NCBI RefSeq assembly: GCF_003597395.2
Contig: NC_133790.1
Span: forward strand, 21,353,407-21,417,406
Direction: 5' to 3'
Origin: Chelonoidis abingdonii
Lineage: Eukaryota; Chordata; Testudines; Testudinidae
DNA length: 64,000 bases
The stretch's first letter is position 1; each line of letters opens with the position of its first letter. Below are positions 1 to 41,211 of this stretch, piece by piece. Under the pieces are notes generated by a model. The model did not search any database. It worked only from the letters and a program-made list of their open reading frames with translations, and had not been told where the DNA came from. A program made the position numbers and the translations under genes.

Positions 1-2718
1 GGAGGCACGCCTATGCTTGCATCTGGTCTTAAATGCAGATGGGTCTCCCTCCAAAACCTGGTTTTGACAGTCTGTCCATCATACCAGAATACCAGGATGG
101 GTATAAATGGGATTTGTGCCGGCAAACAGATTGTCATACTGACCCAGAGTCTCTGCTTGATCAGATAAGTGCTACCACAAAGAAACTGAGTCAGCAAGGG
201 GATGTATGTCTACCGTGCCACAGAGCATGCTTTCCACAGCACATAGATATGTGGTAGCTCCACTCAAGCTAGTGCACTAAAAATAGCAGCACGGCTGCAG
301 CAGCATGGGCAGTGATCAGGCTAGGTACCCAAGTATGAACCAGGGGGTTAGGCATGATTATACTGAGGCAGCCAGCCCAAGCTACTGCTTGTGCCACTGT
401 AGCCACAACAATATCTTTAGCATACTAGCTCAAGGTTACTTGTTCTAAAGGATTTCAGTACTTGTGCAGTGGACAACTCTTCTAGCTTAACTCAGATCTC
501 ATAGCCACGATGACAACCTTGGAACTATCCCAGGCAATCCCACTCTTAAATCTTGCTTTTCCACTATAACTAAAGAAGGAATAATGATCAGAATATGAAG
601 GTTGACATCACTGCTAAGGGAGACTTGATAGAAGACAAATTCTAAGAAGTAGGCTGAATTGAATTATTTAGTGCCTTGAAGGGGAAGACAGTAGAAATCA
701 AGGTGGTAACATGATGGAAATTCTCTGAGCCTCATTACATCATTCCTTCACTATAATTGGCTGTTTAAATATAATGCAACATAAATGAGGTCAAAACAGA
801 AAAGTCTCTCTGCATAGTTATACACATTCAGTAAAACCACTTATTTTCAAAAGAAATTAGAGGCAAAGTTGCTCTGTTACACTATTACGTTCCTTTTTCA
901 GGGAGTTACTTCCACTCCAGAGAACATCCCACTTCTGACATTCTGCTTGTGCACCAGAAGTGCAATTCAAGATTCAAATTATGGCAGATAAAGAACCTCA
1001 AATGAAGAGTAGCAAGCAGCATGTGCTAGCTCCCCACTAGTTTAAGATGTTATTTTGGTTACAAAACACTGAAGTTTATGGTTAATTCATGAATAAATAA
1101 AGCAAATAAGCCTCAGGCTACAGAGAAAAGACTTTGGTGTTGCCAAGCCTCTAGTCTAGCCTTTCAGAATGTGAGATTAAGCATGTTCATTTCATGAACG
1201 AAGAAAAAAATATAAAGGCAGATCAATGCCGACTGAACTCCCAGCTGACACAAAGCTAGTTAGATCCAGCTGTCTTCTGAAAAACACTGTCACTGCTGAC
1301 TTAATCACAGAAAGCAACACATTTTCTGATGAAAACATCTGATTTCTCCACTTTTGTTGTGAAGCTATTGGAGTCTCAGTGTGAAGGGATATGACTTATC
1401 AATATCTGCACTGTAAAATGCTGCCATGTTTGGACAACAGGTTTCAAACATTCTTTCACTGCCACAAGCCAGGGTTCAAAAAGGTGCTTCCTGTCACATC
1501 AACAATTGTAAAATTGTGCCACTGCATATTACAATAAATTGGTAGCATTTCTGGCCTGCAATACGCTGAATCTAACAGAAGTACTGATAAGTGAGCATAC
1601 ACTGTCACTGAAGGAAATGAGCACTGCCGGTTCCTCAAAATGCTTCATCCTGCCAGCAACTGCTACCTTTACTCTTATCTGTTCTGAGCCTAACCCTGTT
1701 GGCATTTGTCCATGTCCACACCTCATCCTGATACTGAGAAAACAAAACAATGGTGCCCAGGTTCATAGAAAGCAAGACTGAGCAACATGCTCAGTATACT
1801 GCTAACTATACAATCCTGTGATACTTGACGTTCTCCCCTGCAGCTGAACGAAGGGGTGGGAGGCTGGAACGGGGACAGAGAATCTAGGATACACCAACAC
1901 GCTGAACATAACTCTCTGGATCCCTATATAATGAATAAAAAAAACCAACTTATGACTTCATCCCTCTAATACAGGTCCTATAGTGAGGCCCGCAACACTG
2001 ATAAATTTGCATCAAAAGCTTATGACCAATCCCACACAGATGCATGACCTCTATCGCCCAAAGGAGACAAAGGACTGAAAACTGACACATGGGTTCAGGA
2101 AGATTGAAGTTAGCCTTCCATGTTACAAGAATATCAATTTGCAGTAGCACAGAAATACTTAGTATCTGACTATAGAATTTTATTTTTCGGTGTTTCTTAT
2201 TGAATGACCCCCCCCCAAAAAAACCTCTACAAGTTACACATGCATTAAACAAACCTTTGATAATTTTTTTAGTACTCCAGTTGGTTAAAGATGTCACATA
2301 ACCAAACAGTGCATGCAATAAGATGTTCCTTCATTATAATATACTCCCACAGAAAATACCTTATTGCTTAAAGGGCAGTCAGAAGTGATTTGTTGACATC
2401 GGAAGCAAAGTTGGCCATAACAACGTTCTTGGAAATGGAGAGGGAAGAGAGACAGACTGTCTCTGTATCAACAGTAAGATATGAGGGAGAGGTTGTTTCA
2501 CCCTAACAGAATTGGGCTTTAAGGGCAATAACTTTTAAAAGTGCCCTGAGGCTGTATCAGTTCCTTTGTCCAACTCTACATTTCAGAAACTATTTACCTG
2601 AGGCAATATTTTACTACAGTTGCCAACAAAGTCAATTGGTGTCTGTACAATACCATAATCGCCTTTTTCCATGATTTCTTTGACAAACAAAGGATTAAAT
2701 ACCATCACATGCACTTAC
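1..2718 (-). other. SPECC1L intron sequence after the last visible exon
   Basis: This interval lies downstream of the exon at 2,719-2,810 and is AT-rich intron. I recognise no coding exon of SPECC1L here. A C-run followed by an A-run is at about 2,210-2,224. A 74-codon open frame at 33-257 (plus strand) has no family signature that I know. Confidence 0.6.
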
Positions 2719-31667
<28,949 letters not shown>

Positions 31668-31704
31668 TCTGGGCTGCCTCTTTTTGATGCATTTACAAAC
31701 AAAT

Positions 31705-34700
31705 CTGTGAACACAAAAACAAGTTAGAGAAGTGTTAAAGACAAGTAAGATGTAATATAGTTCTTGGAATGATTTGTTTAAAATCAGTACCCCAATGATA
31801 ACAACAAGCATAAGCCAGAGCGAAATGGTATCCGCATGACTGAGGAAGAAGAGTAGAGAGATTTTTGTGAAAATCTAAGTGTTCAAAGCAACTGGACTCA
31901 CAGGTTATATATAAAAAATATCTTCAAAGTCTCTTCCCACAAATAGCACTGAACAGATGGCATTTTATAAATGACCCGCATAATCCTGCCTCCTTATCAG
32001 CAAAAACAAGGCTCATCAGGATAGTGATGTTTTTGATCTCTGACTGAATGGAAGAAAAATACAATAGGAGTACTCTGTACCAACCACCTAATAAATGATT
32101 ACCAGCACTGGCCTTAGGGAAAGAGAATGTTCTATCTGCCAAGCTGAAAGGAAAATGCTGCAAAAGTTCTGGCAGCTAGAGAGGAAAGACGTGTTAATAT
32201 ATAAAATTCAGTGCTTGAAAATCCACTCTCCCTCTAAACAGTTGTGAACAGAAAATTGTCTCTGGCTTGCATGGAGGTCCAGTCATGTAGACTTTAGAAG
32301 AAATTATGTTCCTAGCTCCTATGATTAGGAAGATTTCCTTCTGAATGGGAGCCAAACATAAAACAGTGCACTACTGTATTCCTGAGTCTGCAGCTAGGCC
32401 ACTTCAATGTTTCTGTCGCTGCTCATAGTCTTTTGTTGCTTGTGAAAGCTATCAGTTTCACTTCTGCAATTCGCAATATGTTGAGAGCGTATGAAAATTC
32501 CAATTTCACCCTCTGGGGCATGACAAACCTATGAGTAGCAGGGGTGGGGAGCACTACTGCTGTTCACGAGGGCTGACAACTCAAAATAGAGACTAGAGGG
32601 AAAGGCAGAATAATGGAGATCCACCACTCTCAGCAGCCAGGGAGCTGGGTGAGGATTAGAAAAGGAGGGAACATTCTTACTCTTGAAAAAGCCAATTAGT
32701 GATGAAAATAGCTATCATCACTCATCTCTCCCAGTCAAGAGACTCTGGAATGGAAGAAGAGAAGGAAAAGAAAACTTCCACTCTCGTCAGGCAGCCATAA
32801 AGTCAAGGGAATAAGGGAAGTAGGTGTTCAGATTTATTGGAGTCTCATTATCTAGTGCTTACAGGAAATATGGAAAAGAACATCCTTCTCCCCTTCTACA
32901 AAAAACGGCATTTGAAAGACATAAATGGTTAGAGACAATTCAGAATGTGAAGAAATGCTGCATATAAATGCAGTGATCAGGACTACTACTAACATTTAAA
33001 AGAACATTACAGTATTCCACTCGCTCAACATGTACACAAACTACTTTTAAAATTTAATTTCTTACAACTTAAAAATCTTTACGTATTATTTGGATGCATT
33101 CAAATCTGTAGATATTGTTAGCAGCAGCACTTCTCATTTTTAAACTACTGAAATTTACTACAACTGACCATTCTGACTGAACTGTACTTCTATTCCCATG
33201 GCAATTACATGTAATCAGCAAATGGAAAGTAAGAGGAATTTGCAACTAAATGGTTATTTATAAACCAAAGCTTCCTCCTGGACAACCATTTGGTATGGCT
33301 GATTACAGCAAGATTCTTCTCCCATCCCTGAATTCAAACATTTTAGTTTGGTCATTTTTGAATGATCAGAAAGCCAAAAAAGCTTTCAACTACCAGTACG
33401 CTTGTGCAACAAATTCTGCTCTGTTTTACAGACAGCATTATGTAATCAACGAAAGACCTTTCAGAATGCATATGCAAAAGATAGAAGAATTCAAGGGACA
33501 GAGATTTTTTTTTTAAATTACAATTTCAGGGTAAAACCTATAGATACTACGGACCTTCTCAACTTTACATTTTAAACCAGTGATTTATAATTGCTACAAG
33601 TGCCCTGTTTGATCTGTAGGTGGAGACTGAAACTAATCTGAATCAACAGTCAAAGTTAACCAAGACATATAGACCTTGCCAATCCCTCAGACTGCATTAA
33701 ACCCAACACTTTAAATAAATGCTCAGAGCTAAGATCAAGTTGTCACACCTACACTTGTGTCATTCATCAACTAATAATTTGCAACTATTTAAAATATGAC
33801 AAATATTGAATGTGCATATGTAGTTAAGATGAGAATATTCTTATCCTTTCATTTATGACAAAAGATTGTGCTTTATTAAATTGTGGAAAATATATGGCAC
33901 AGGCAAAATCAAGGTGTGAGGATAATTATTTCTTGAGCAAGTTTTTGCACTATGATGAAGTACGGGATCTCGTCTTATAAATTTTGTTTACTATTCTGAA
34001 GCATACAAGCTTTACCTATGTACCTGTAAAACAGGTTGCAGGCAAAATTCAAGTTATGTCTTGACTTAAAGACAAGCAAGCACCTTATAGAGCCAATATC
34101 TCACTGCTCTAATGAAATCTAGAGTACTCTCTGTGATGGTAACAAAAGAGCATGTGAAAGATATTTCATGTTATTAGCCTTTCCTAAGAATGGTTAGGAA
34201 GAAATGAACAATTTAAAAACAAGGAAACTGACAGGATGAGCCTTAAGGGTCTGCTAATCTATTAAAAAAACCCTGGTTAATCTGAAGTCTTTTTTTAAAT
34301 TGAAATAAATTTAAAGTTTGAATACTTATTCAAAATGTGTTAGTACTCCCATCCCAAACTATGTGTATCTTTTTGTAGCCAATGCCCCTTTCAGATTTAC
34401 ATCTTTCTGTATTTTACCATTTGTGTATAATTACATAGGTTAGAGCAACTGGTTTACTGCAGTGAATAAAGTTACCAGACTAGACTAAAAAAAGATATGA
34501 ATAGAGACTGTCAAAACATTTTCACAGAAAGATGCAGTTTAGACTTTCTGAATTTGAATTATTGTCTAATCCTGCACTAAATTAATGGGAGCTCTGTCAC
34601 TGACTTCAATAAGCATAGGATTTAGCCCTATGAGAGCAAATGTAGCAAAATAAAGTATCTGTTCAATGTCAGATGGTTCTTATTCATAGTCAAGTTCAGA

Positions 34701-36540
34701 GAAAACATATTGCTGTAATTTTCATTAAAAAAATTACTAGTATATACTCCAAGAATAGCAACCATATGACCAAGGTAATGCAACTAAATATTTCCACAGT
34801 ATTTGGAAAGAGAGAACTTCACACCCAGTATAAATAAACACCTTCACATGGGACTCAAAAAATTACACCCTTCAGATCAGGAATCCTGCCTGCTTCTATA
34901 ATCATACAGTGTATGGCACAATGGTGACCCAGTCCCAGCTGGGGCCACTGGTTATTACCATAACATTGAGTATTAATGAAAACTGTTTCAAAACATTTTA
35001 TGTAGCTAAAACTTGCATATAGATAAAAATGTAATTGGATAAGCACAGAATCCTTTTTCAAAATAAAAAAAGAAAAATACTTAAAACAAGCACCTGAAAT
35101 TATTTTTACTCACTTTAGATTTGAATTGAGAGAGAGACAACATTTACATAATAAATTCATTTTTAAGCCAAAAACTCAAATACTAAGTTTCAGTACAACA
35201 CTACTGTTTAAAAATGGCAGTTAAAAATCCTTCCAAAACATTTTATAATAGAAAGACAGTTATGATGCTATAAGTATCCAAAGACTGCACTCAAGTAGGA
35301 ATTCAATACTAACAAGTTTCAGAGCATAGTATGAAAAGCACCTGTAGGCACTCTGCTATTATCTTCTAAGAATCAAAACTGGCAACATCCCCTTCTCATG
35401 AAGGGAACTGAAAATAAAAATGTCTACTTACTCATTTTTTATTCATCAGAATAAAATTTATTTAATCAGAATCCAGTGTGGATTTAGCAATAAATGAAAA
35501 AATGCTCAGAGAGAGAGGCAAGAGCTATACAGCTAAATCCAAAGTGACATCATAGGATGAGATTTTTATCTGTTTGTTAATGTTGCACTAAGAGAGTGTG
35601 TCAACACCACACATGAATTAAGAACTAGGGCATAAAGCACAACAAAAAGAAGGACTAAAACTAGCCAAAAATAATCACATCAAATAAGTTAGTGTTAGCA
35701 AGAGAGGGAAAGAATAAGTCACAATAAGCAGAATGTGAACATTCATTCTAACCTGTACCCTTTCCCAGACTTTTCTCTTTCAACAGAACACATACCACAG
35801 AAAACTAAAACCAATACTGTGCAATATTGTCTTCGCACCATTCAAGTGGAGACAGATGCAGATAGTCCTACACTTTTATATCAGCTGCAAATAAAACTCC
35901 ATAAACATTTTTAAAATGCTTTGCCCAATAAGAAGGCATAACTCTGTACTACAAACTGATATGGTAAGGCTGCCCAACAGCGTGAGATTCTTTCAGAGTT
36001 ACTGTTTGGACATCAATTAAAATGTTCCATTCCAGAAATCTGTAAATGACGAGTAGGGGAGGGGCATCTTTCCTGATGAATACTAAAAGTATGTTACTTA
36101 TAGCTTAACAAGTGCTTTATTTCAACAATTCTTGGTTTTGCTGTCGTAATTTATATCTCATCCATTCTATTAAATAAAATTACTCATGTCAATCATGCCA
36201 TTATAGGAGAACCTTGGAAAAAAGTGCCCGAGATATTCCCTTGCCTAGTGAACAAAATATCACATCATCTATGTATGAAATGAAAAATATGTAGCCTAAA
36301 GAAGTTATTGAACAATAGTTCTAGCTACATAAGAACCATTAAGACAAGGTAGAATGGTCTTTTCATGAGAATTCCATGATTTACAGCAGAAAAAAAATAG
36401 AGACCACCCAAATTCCAGTGAGCATATTAACAGTATCTTATGAAAAGTTCAGGAAGAAACAGATTATAACACACCTACCAAAAACAAAGGGTCACAGAGC
36501 TTCCCAAGCCATTAAGGGTGCTGGCCCCACTATACTGTCG
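31705..36540 (-). other. SPECC1L intron 1, left part
   Basis: AT-rich intron upstream of the exon with the ATG. No exon, RNA or transposon was recognised. Additional non-coding 5' exons cannot be excluded without transcript data. Confidence 0.45.
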
Positions 36541-37608
36541 ACTCTTGAGGGAATTCTGCACCCCCCGCCCCCCCAAAAAATCTGTGCCAAAAAAAATAAA
36601 AATTCTGCAAATTTTGTCAATAAATAAATGTGGCAGCTCCAGCATGGCAGTGGGGAGCACAGCCCACTGGCTGCACAGAGGTGGGAGATCACCCTGCAAC
36701 TCCCTGCCTTCCCCTGAAACAGACTCAGCAGTAAGGCTGCACTTGAGAGTGCAAGGGTCAGGCCTGCCCCAGAAACACCCCAGGGCCCTGCCTCTCTGCA
36801 CCAGGCACACCAGGTATGGGCAGGCAGGCTCAGCCTGGAAGGAATCAAGTGTGGCAGGGCTAAGTGCGGGGAGGATCCAGGTGTGCGGTAAGAGGGTTTT
36901 ATATGGGGAAATCTGGGTGCAGACAGCTCAGTGCAGAGTCCAGGACTATTTGGATGCACAGAGGCAATGGGAATCTGCAGGGGATCCAAGTGAAGGTGGT
37001 TAGGGTTGAGTGAGTATGGGGGAGTCTGGGTGTGGGGGAAACTCACTCAGCGGGGATGGGGTTTGGTGGTATGAGGGTCCAGGTACAGCTGGTTGTGGTT
37101 CAGTACGGTGAGGGGGGCAAGGTGCTCATTCGGGTGGTCCAGGTGCATGGGGGTAGGGCTCGGTGGGATGGGAGTTTGAGTGCAGAAGGCTGAGCGGAGG
37201 TGGTCTGGGTGTAGCAGTGGGGGTTCAAATGCATGGCGATGGGAATCAGCAAGGGGAGGTCCGGATGCAGGGGGCTGGAGGTCAGTGGGGAGTGATCTCG
37301 GTCCAGTGGTGGAAGTTGGCAGGGAGGGACAAGGGATTGATCTGACCTGGCCCGGGCTCCCAGTGGGTCTGACTCAGCCCTGGCTGGGCCATCCCAAGCC
37401 CCATCCACCCAGCAGCGATTTACCTATCTGCCAGTTGCTTCAGGTGCCTGAAACAACTTACCCACGCTGCTGGGGAGGGGCATGTGACTGCTCTTGTGGC
37501 TTCCCTTTGTTTCCTCGTCAGAAAGTAATTTTTCTGCGGAGACGCAAAGAAATCTGCAGCGGACAGGCATTCTGCACATGTGCACTGGTGCAGAACTCCC
37601 CCAAGAGT
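36541..37608. mobile_element. DNA transposon-like element with a G-rich minisatellite core
   Basis: The ends match as inverted repeats: ACTCTTGAGGGAATTCTGCA at 36,541 and TGCAGAACTCCCCCAAGAGT ending at 37,608. About 36,860-37,340 is a G-rich degenerate tandem repeat with GGTG, GGGGTT and CAGGTGC motifs. Open frames inside are by-products of the biased composition. The superfamily is not determined and I see no clear target duplication. Confidence 0.6.
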
Positions 37609-37878
37609 AATTGTCATTTCATATTCACCTCCACACATTCCCTGCCCCAAACGCCATTCACCTCCAGCAGTGTAAAATTTCAAAATAAATAATTAAGGAC
37701 AAACTGTGGCCAACTGAGCAGTCACAGAAGGCCACTGAGGTGGGGGAAGGAAAGTCTAGGCACAGGAGGTTTTGCAGCCCCCTTCACAATAGAGAGCTAC
37801 ATTCTGCTGAAACTCCCCATGTAGGAGCATAGACAGGAATTTCTGGGCAAACTATGGGCTGGCCAGTGAACTGATATA

Positions 37879-38080
37879 CAGGCAGTCCTCCGACTTACGA
37901 CATAATTACTTCCTGAAAATTGTGTTGTAAATCGAAACATCGTAACTCGGAACCGCAACACACTCCACTGCGGGACCAACTATTGTAAAGTCTAAACCAA
38001 GTCGAATCAGGGGGTCAATTCAGAAACATCATAAGTGCCGTTCGTCATAAATCGAATGTAGGAAAGTCAAGGACTGCCTG
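37879..38080. mobile_element. Tigger-like MITE (CAGGCAGTCCTC type)
   Basis: TA-CAGGCAGTCCTCCGACTTACGAC at the left end and GTCAAGGACTGCCTG at the right end are inverted matches. AATCG and TCGTAA motifs, as in other Tigger-derived elements, recur inside. No ORF. Confidence 0.7.
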
Positions 38081-38112
38081 CACTACACACAGATGCAATG
38101 AATTCCAGCTCT

Positions 38113-38412
38113 GAGAGCTGGTCTACACTACAGGGGAAAATCAATCTTAGATACGCAACTTCAGCTACGTGAATAACGTAGCTGAAGTCGAAGTATCTAA
38201 GATCGAATTACTCACCGTCCTCACGGTGCGGGATCGATGTCCGCGGCTCCCTCTGTCAATTCCGCAACTCCGTTCGGCTTGGTGGAGTTCCGGAATCAAT
38301 ATGAGCGCTTTCGGGGATCGATATATTGCGTCTAGATGAGACGCGATATATCGATCCCTGAGCAATTGATTGCTACCCGCCGATACGCCGGGTAGTGAAG
38401 ACGTAGCCTTAG
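38113..38412. mobile_element. MITE with two strong internal palindromes
   Basis: The edges are CTGGTCTACACTA on the left and the related GAAGACGTAGCCTTAG on the right. Two palindromes dominate: about 38,150-38,206 (CTTAGATAC...GTATCTAAG with CTTCAGCTACGT arms) and about 38,317-38,358 (GATCGATATAT...ATATATCGATC). It has more CpG than the intron around it, suggesting a fairly young copy. Classification as hAT-like is tentative. Confidence 0.55.
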
Positions 38413-40720
38413 TGTTGTAGCTGATGTAGCTTATACTTTCAGTCCATGAGCTCCACAAGTACTTTGAACCTTGCCTCTAGGTAGAGAGACAGGGAAGAAA
38501 GAAACGCTCATCATTTCTGAGCTCCCTACAAGTTCACAGTTTCTTTTTAATGAGTTTGTACAGGGAACCAGGACTTCAGAAAATACAAATTAAGGATGAA
38601 GTGTCTGAATTCCAACTTATTTTGGGGGCACAAACGAAAAAGTACATTTCTCTATAAATTGTGGAATAATCACTGGGCAAAAACTAGACGCTATGCACCC
38701 TGATTTCCTTACTCCTTGTTTGGAGAAAATTTAAGCCCCATGTTGCTGTGAGCAATGTTTAACGGCTGCTAATACTTAGCATTCCAGACAAGTGATCGAA
38801 ACATTCACAAAAGGACTGCCTAACTTATGATGAATTGTGTTCTATCTTTTAATAAAATAGAAAAATTCATTCTTGTTTTAAAGATGGTATTATAATTTAA
38901 CTAGCAGGTATTTCAAGACGCTGTGGAGAAAAAACAGTGACTGCTTCTAGTTAACTCAAACTCTGCTGTTAAAAAGTTCAGCTAATTTTTCTGGAAACTG
39001 AATTTCAAAATACAGAATGCTCACACAAGGATTCCAAATGTATATTATTTTAAAACAAATTTGAGATGATTGTGTCCCTATAACTGCCTTTGTAGATAGG
39101 AAGTGCACCAGTAGAAACTATTACAGAAGGTTTCCTTTTGTTTCTGAATGGATTTTCCAAGAAAATTTGACAGGGAACACTAACAAAGCCATTTCTTGCA
39201 GGAATTAAAACTAGAGATGAGGAAAAAATTCCAAGTGAGTTAATGGAACTAAGGAATAATTATTACTCAAAAGTGCTACACTAGTGACTTAGAATACAGT
39301 CCACAGTACAATTATATAGGATTTCCTATGTTAGCAATACTAGCATACATATTTGTAGGTGTATTTGAATGCATATATAAGCCCACTATTATACAAACTG
39401 AAACAATAAAGTTTAACGGTCAAAAACCCACATGAACAAGAAACACTGAAGAAAATGGAAGAAGAAAAATGTAAAGTGCGGAATGTTTCTCCTTTAAGGT
39501 TTCTGTCATACCAACAGCAAAACAAGGCTCTGTTTAATGTTATTGTTTTCCATATCCCATTGGTAGATTTAAAAGTTATATTCAAACTAGCAAAAATTGG
39601 CCAGCAGTTGAAATAATACATACAGTTTCAGTATATCAGTTACAGCTCCATTTGAGGTCATAAAAGTATTACACAGACAACAGAAAATGTAGTCCTCAGC
39701 AAGAGCCTTAGGCTGCATTTTCATGGAAAATTAATCAACGATTACTCTGAAGGCTGGGTTTTCTGGGTTAATAGCACTGGGGGCAGAAAAGAGTTCCAGT
39801 TCTAGCATGTTAACCCACATCTGACCAATGACTGACTGACCTGCTTTAGCTACAGAAGTTGTTAATTTAATAAAAGGACATCATCAACCTAAAAATTACA
39901 CTCTGAAAATGTTTTTTCTTTCTATTGTTACAAGTAACACCTAATATGAGTGCTGCTGAGCATCAGGTAACCAGGAGAGAGAAAAGTACACCCCTTCCCC
40001 TTCTCCCCACTCCCACTTTTGCTCATTTGACTGCTTACTGCAATGCATGTATAGTCATTGTCCCCACTTTCCAGCTCTCAGTTCCGCCTGCAGGTATGAG
40101 TGTTTTACACATCAAAACTGAAAGAGAAGCATTTTTAAAAAGATAAAAATATGCAATTGTAAGACCACAAAAAACTAGCAGGATAACTCAAAGGCAGGTG
40201 CTGGACTTAAAACAAAAACTTTAATTCGTTTTTTAAAACGACTAGACTTCAAGCTGATAGTGTCCTTTACAGTGTTATTTTCACTTATTGACATAACTCC
40301 TCACAAAAATAATGGTCAGAGTAAGTGGCCAGTGTTTACCTTTTAAGAAATTTTATTTCTGTATTTAAGGGCTCCATACCTGATCCTCTCCTTTCTCCAT
40401 TCTGAAACCCCCCTCCCCGCCCAGGTAGACTCCTAGATCAGCAGCAGGGGCAAAGCCAGCATGAGCAGCAATGGCTGCCTAAACATGCTTTAGCAGCCCT
40501 AAGACCAACATAAAAAGACCGCCTGTGCCAAAAAACGAATCTGATGCAGAGAGGCGACAAGGGAGAGGTGACAGAGTTATCAGGTAGACGGACCACCTGT
40601 GCCATCCCCTATCCCAAAACCTGAAGCAGTCTGGAGGGAATGGGAAGATCTCCTCCCATCCCAGAATTGGGGAAGGGACAGAAATAAGTCGAGCAAGGTG
40701 CATTTGTAAATCACCACCAC
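38413..40720 (-). other. SPECC1L intron 1, no recognised element
   Basis: AT-rich intron without recognised gene or transposon, between the MITE at 38.1 kb and the nested element starting at 40.7 kb. Confidence 0.45.
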
Positions 40721-40789
40721 TATCGGAGGGGTAGCCATGTTAGTCTGGATCTGAAAAAGCAGCAAAGGGTCCTGTGGCACCTTATAGAC

Positions 40790-41089
40790 CAGGAGTCAGC
40801 AACCTTTCAGAAGTGATGTGCCAAGTCTTCATTTAGTCACTCTAATTTAAGGTTTTGCGTGCCAGTAACACATTTTAACATTTTTAGAAGGTCTCTTTCT
40901 ATAACTCTACAATATATAACTAAACTATTGTTGTACATAAAGTAAATAAGGTTTTTAAAATGTTTAAGAAGCTTCATTAAAGCTAAATTAATGCAGAGCC
41001 CCCGACCAGGCCAGGACCTGGCAGCAGAGTGCCCACTGAAAATCAGCTCACGTGTCGCCTTTGGCCCGTGCCATAGGTGCCTACTCATG
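40790..41089. mobile_element. Non-autonomous hAT element (300 bp) inside the Penelope-like arm
   Basis: The ends are CAGGAGTCAGCAACCTTTCA and the inverse ...GCCATAGGTGCCTACTCATG. It is flanked by TTATAGAC and TTATAGCT, an 8 bp target duplication with slight decay. Removing it restores the continuous Penelope-like sequence (CCTTATAGACTAACAGACG type). Confidence 0.8.
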
Positions 41090-41211
41090 TTATAGCTAAC
41101 AGACGTATTGGAGCATGAGCTTTCGTGGGTGAATACCACTTCGTCAGATGATGTAGTGGAAATTTCCAGGGGCAGGTATATATGCAAGCAAGAGGCAGGT
41201 AGAGATAATGA

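Noticed and set aside
33..257. 74-codon plus-strand frame near the left edge
   Set aside because: I recognise no family motif or conserved splice context, and SPECC1L is on the other strand. It may be part of an unknown repeat.
36492..37046. 184-codon minus-strand frame, Pro/Leu/Ser-rich
   Set aside because: It lies in the G-rich minisatellite core of a transposon-like element; base bias explains the open frame.
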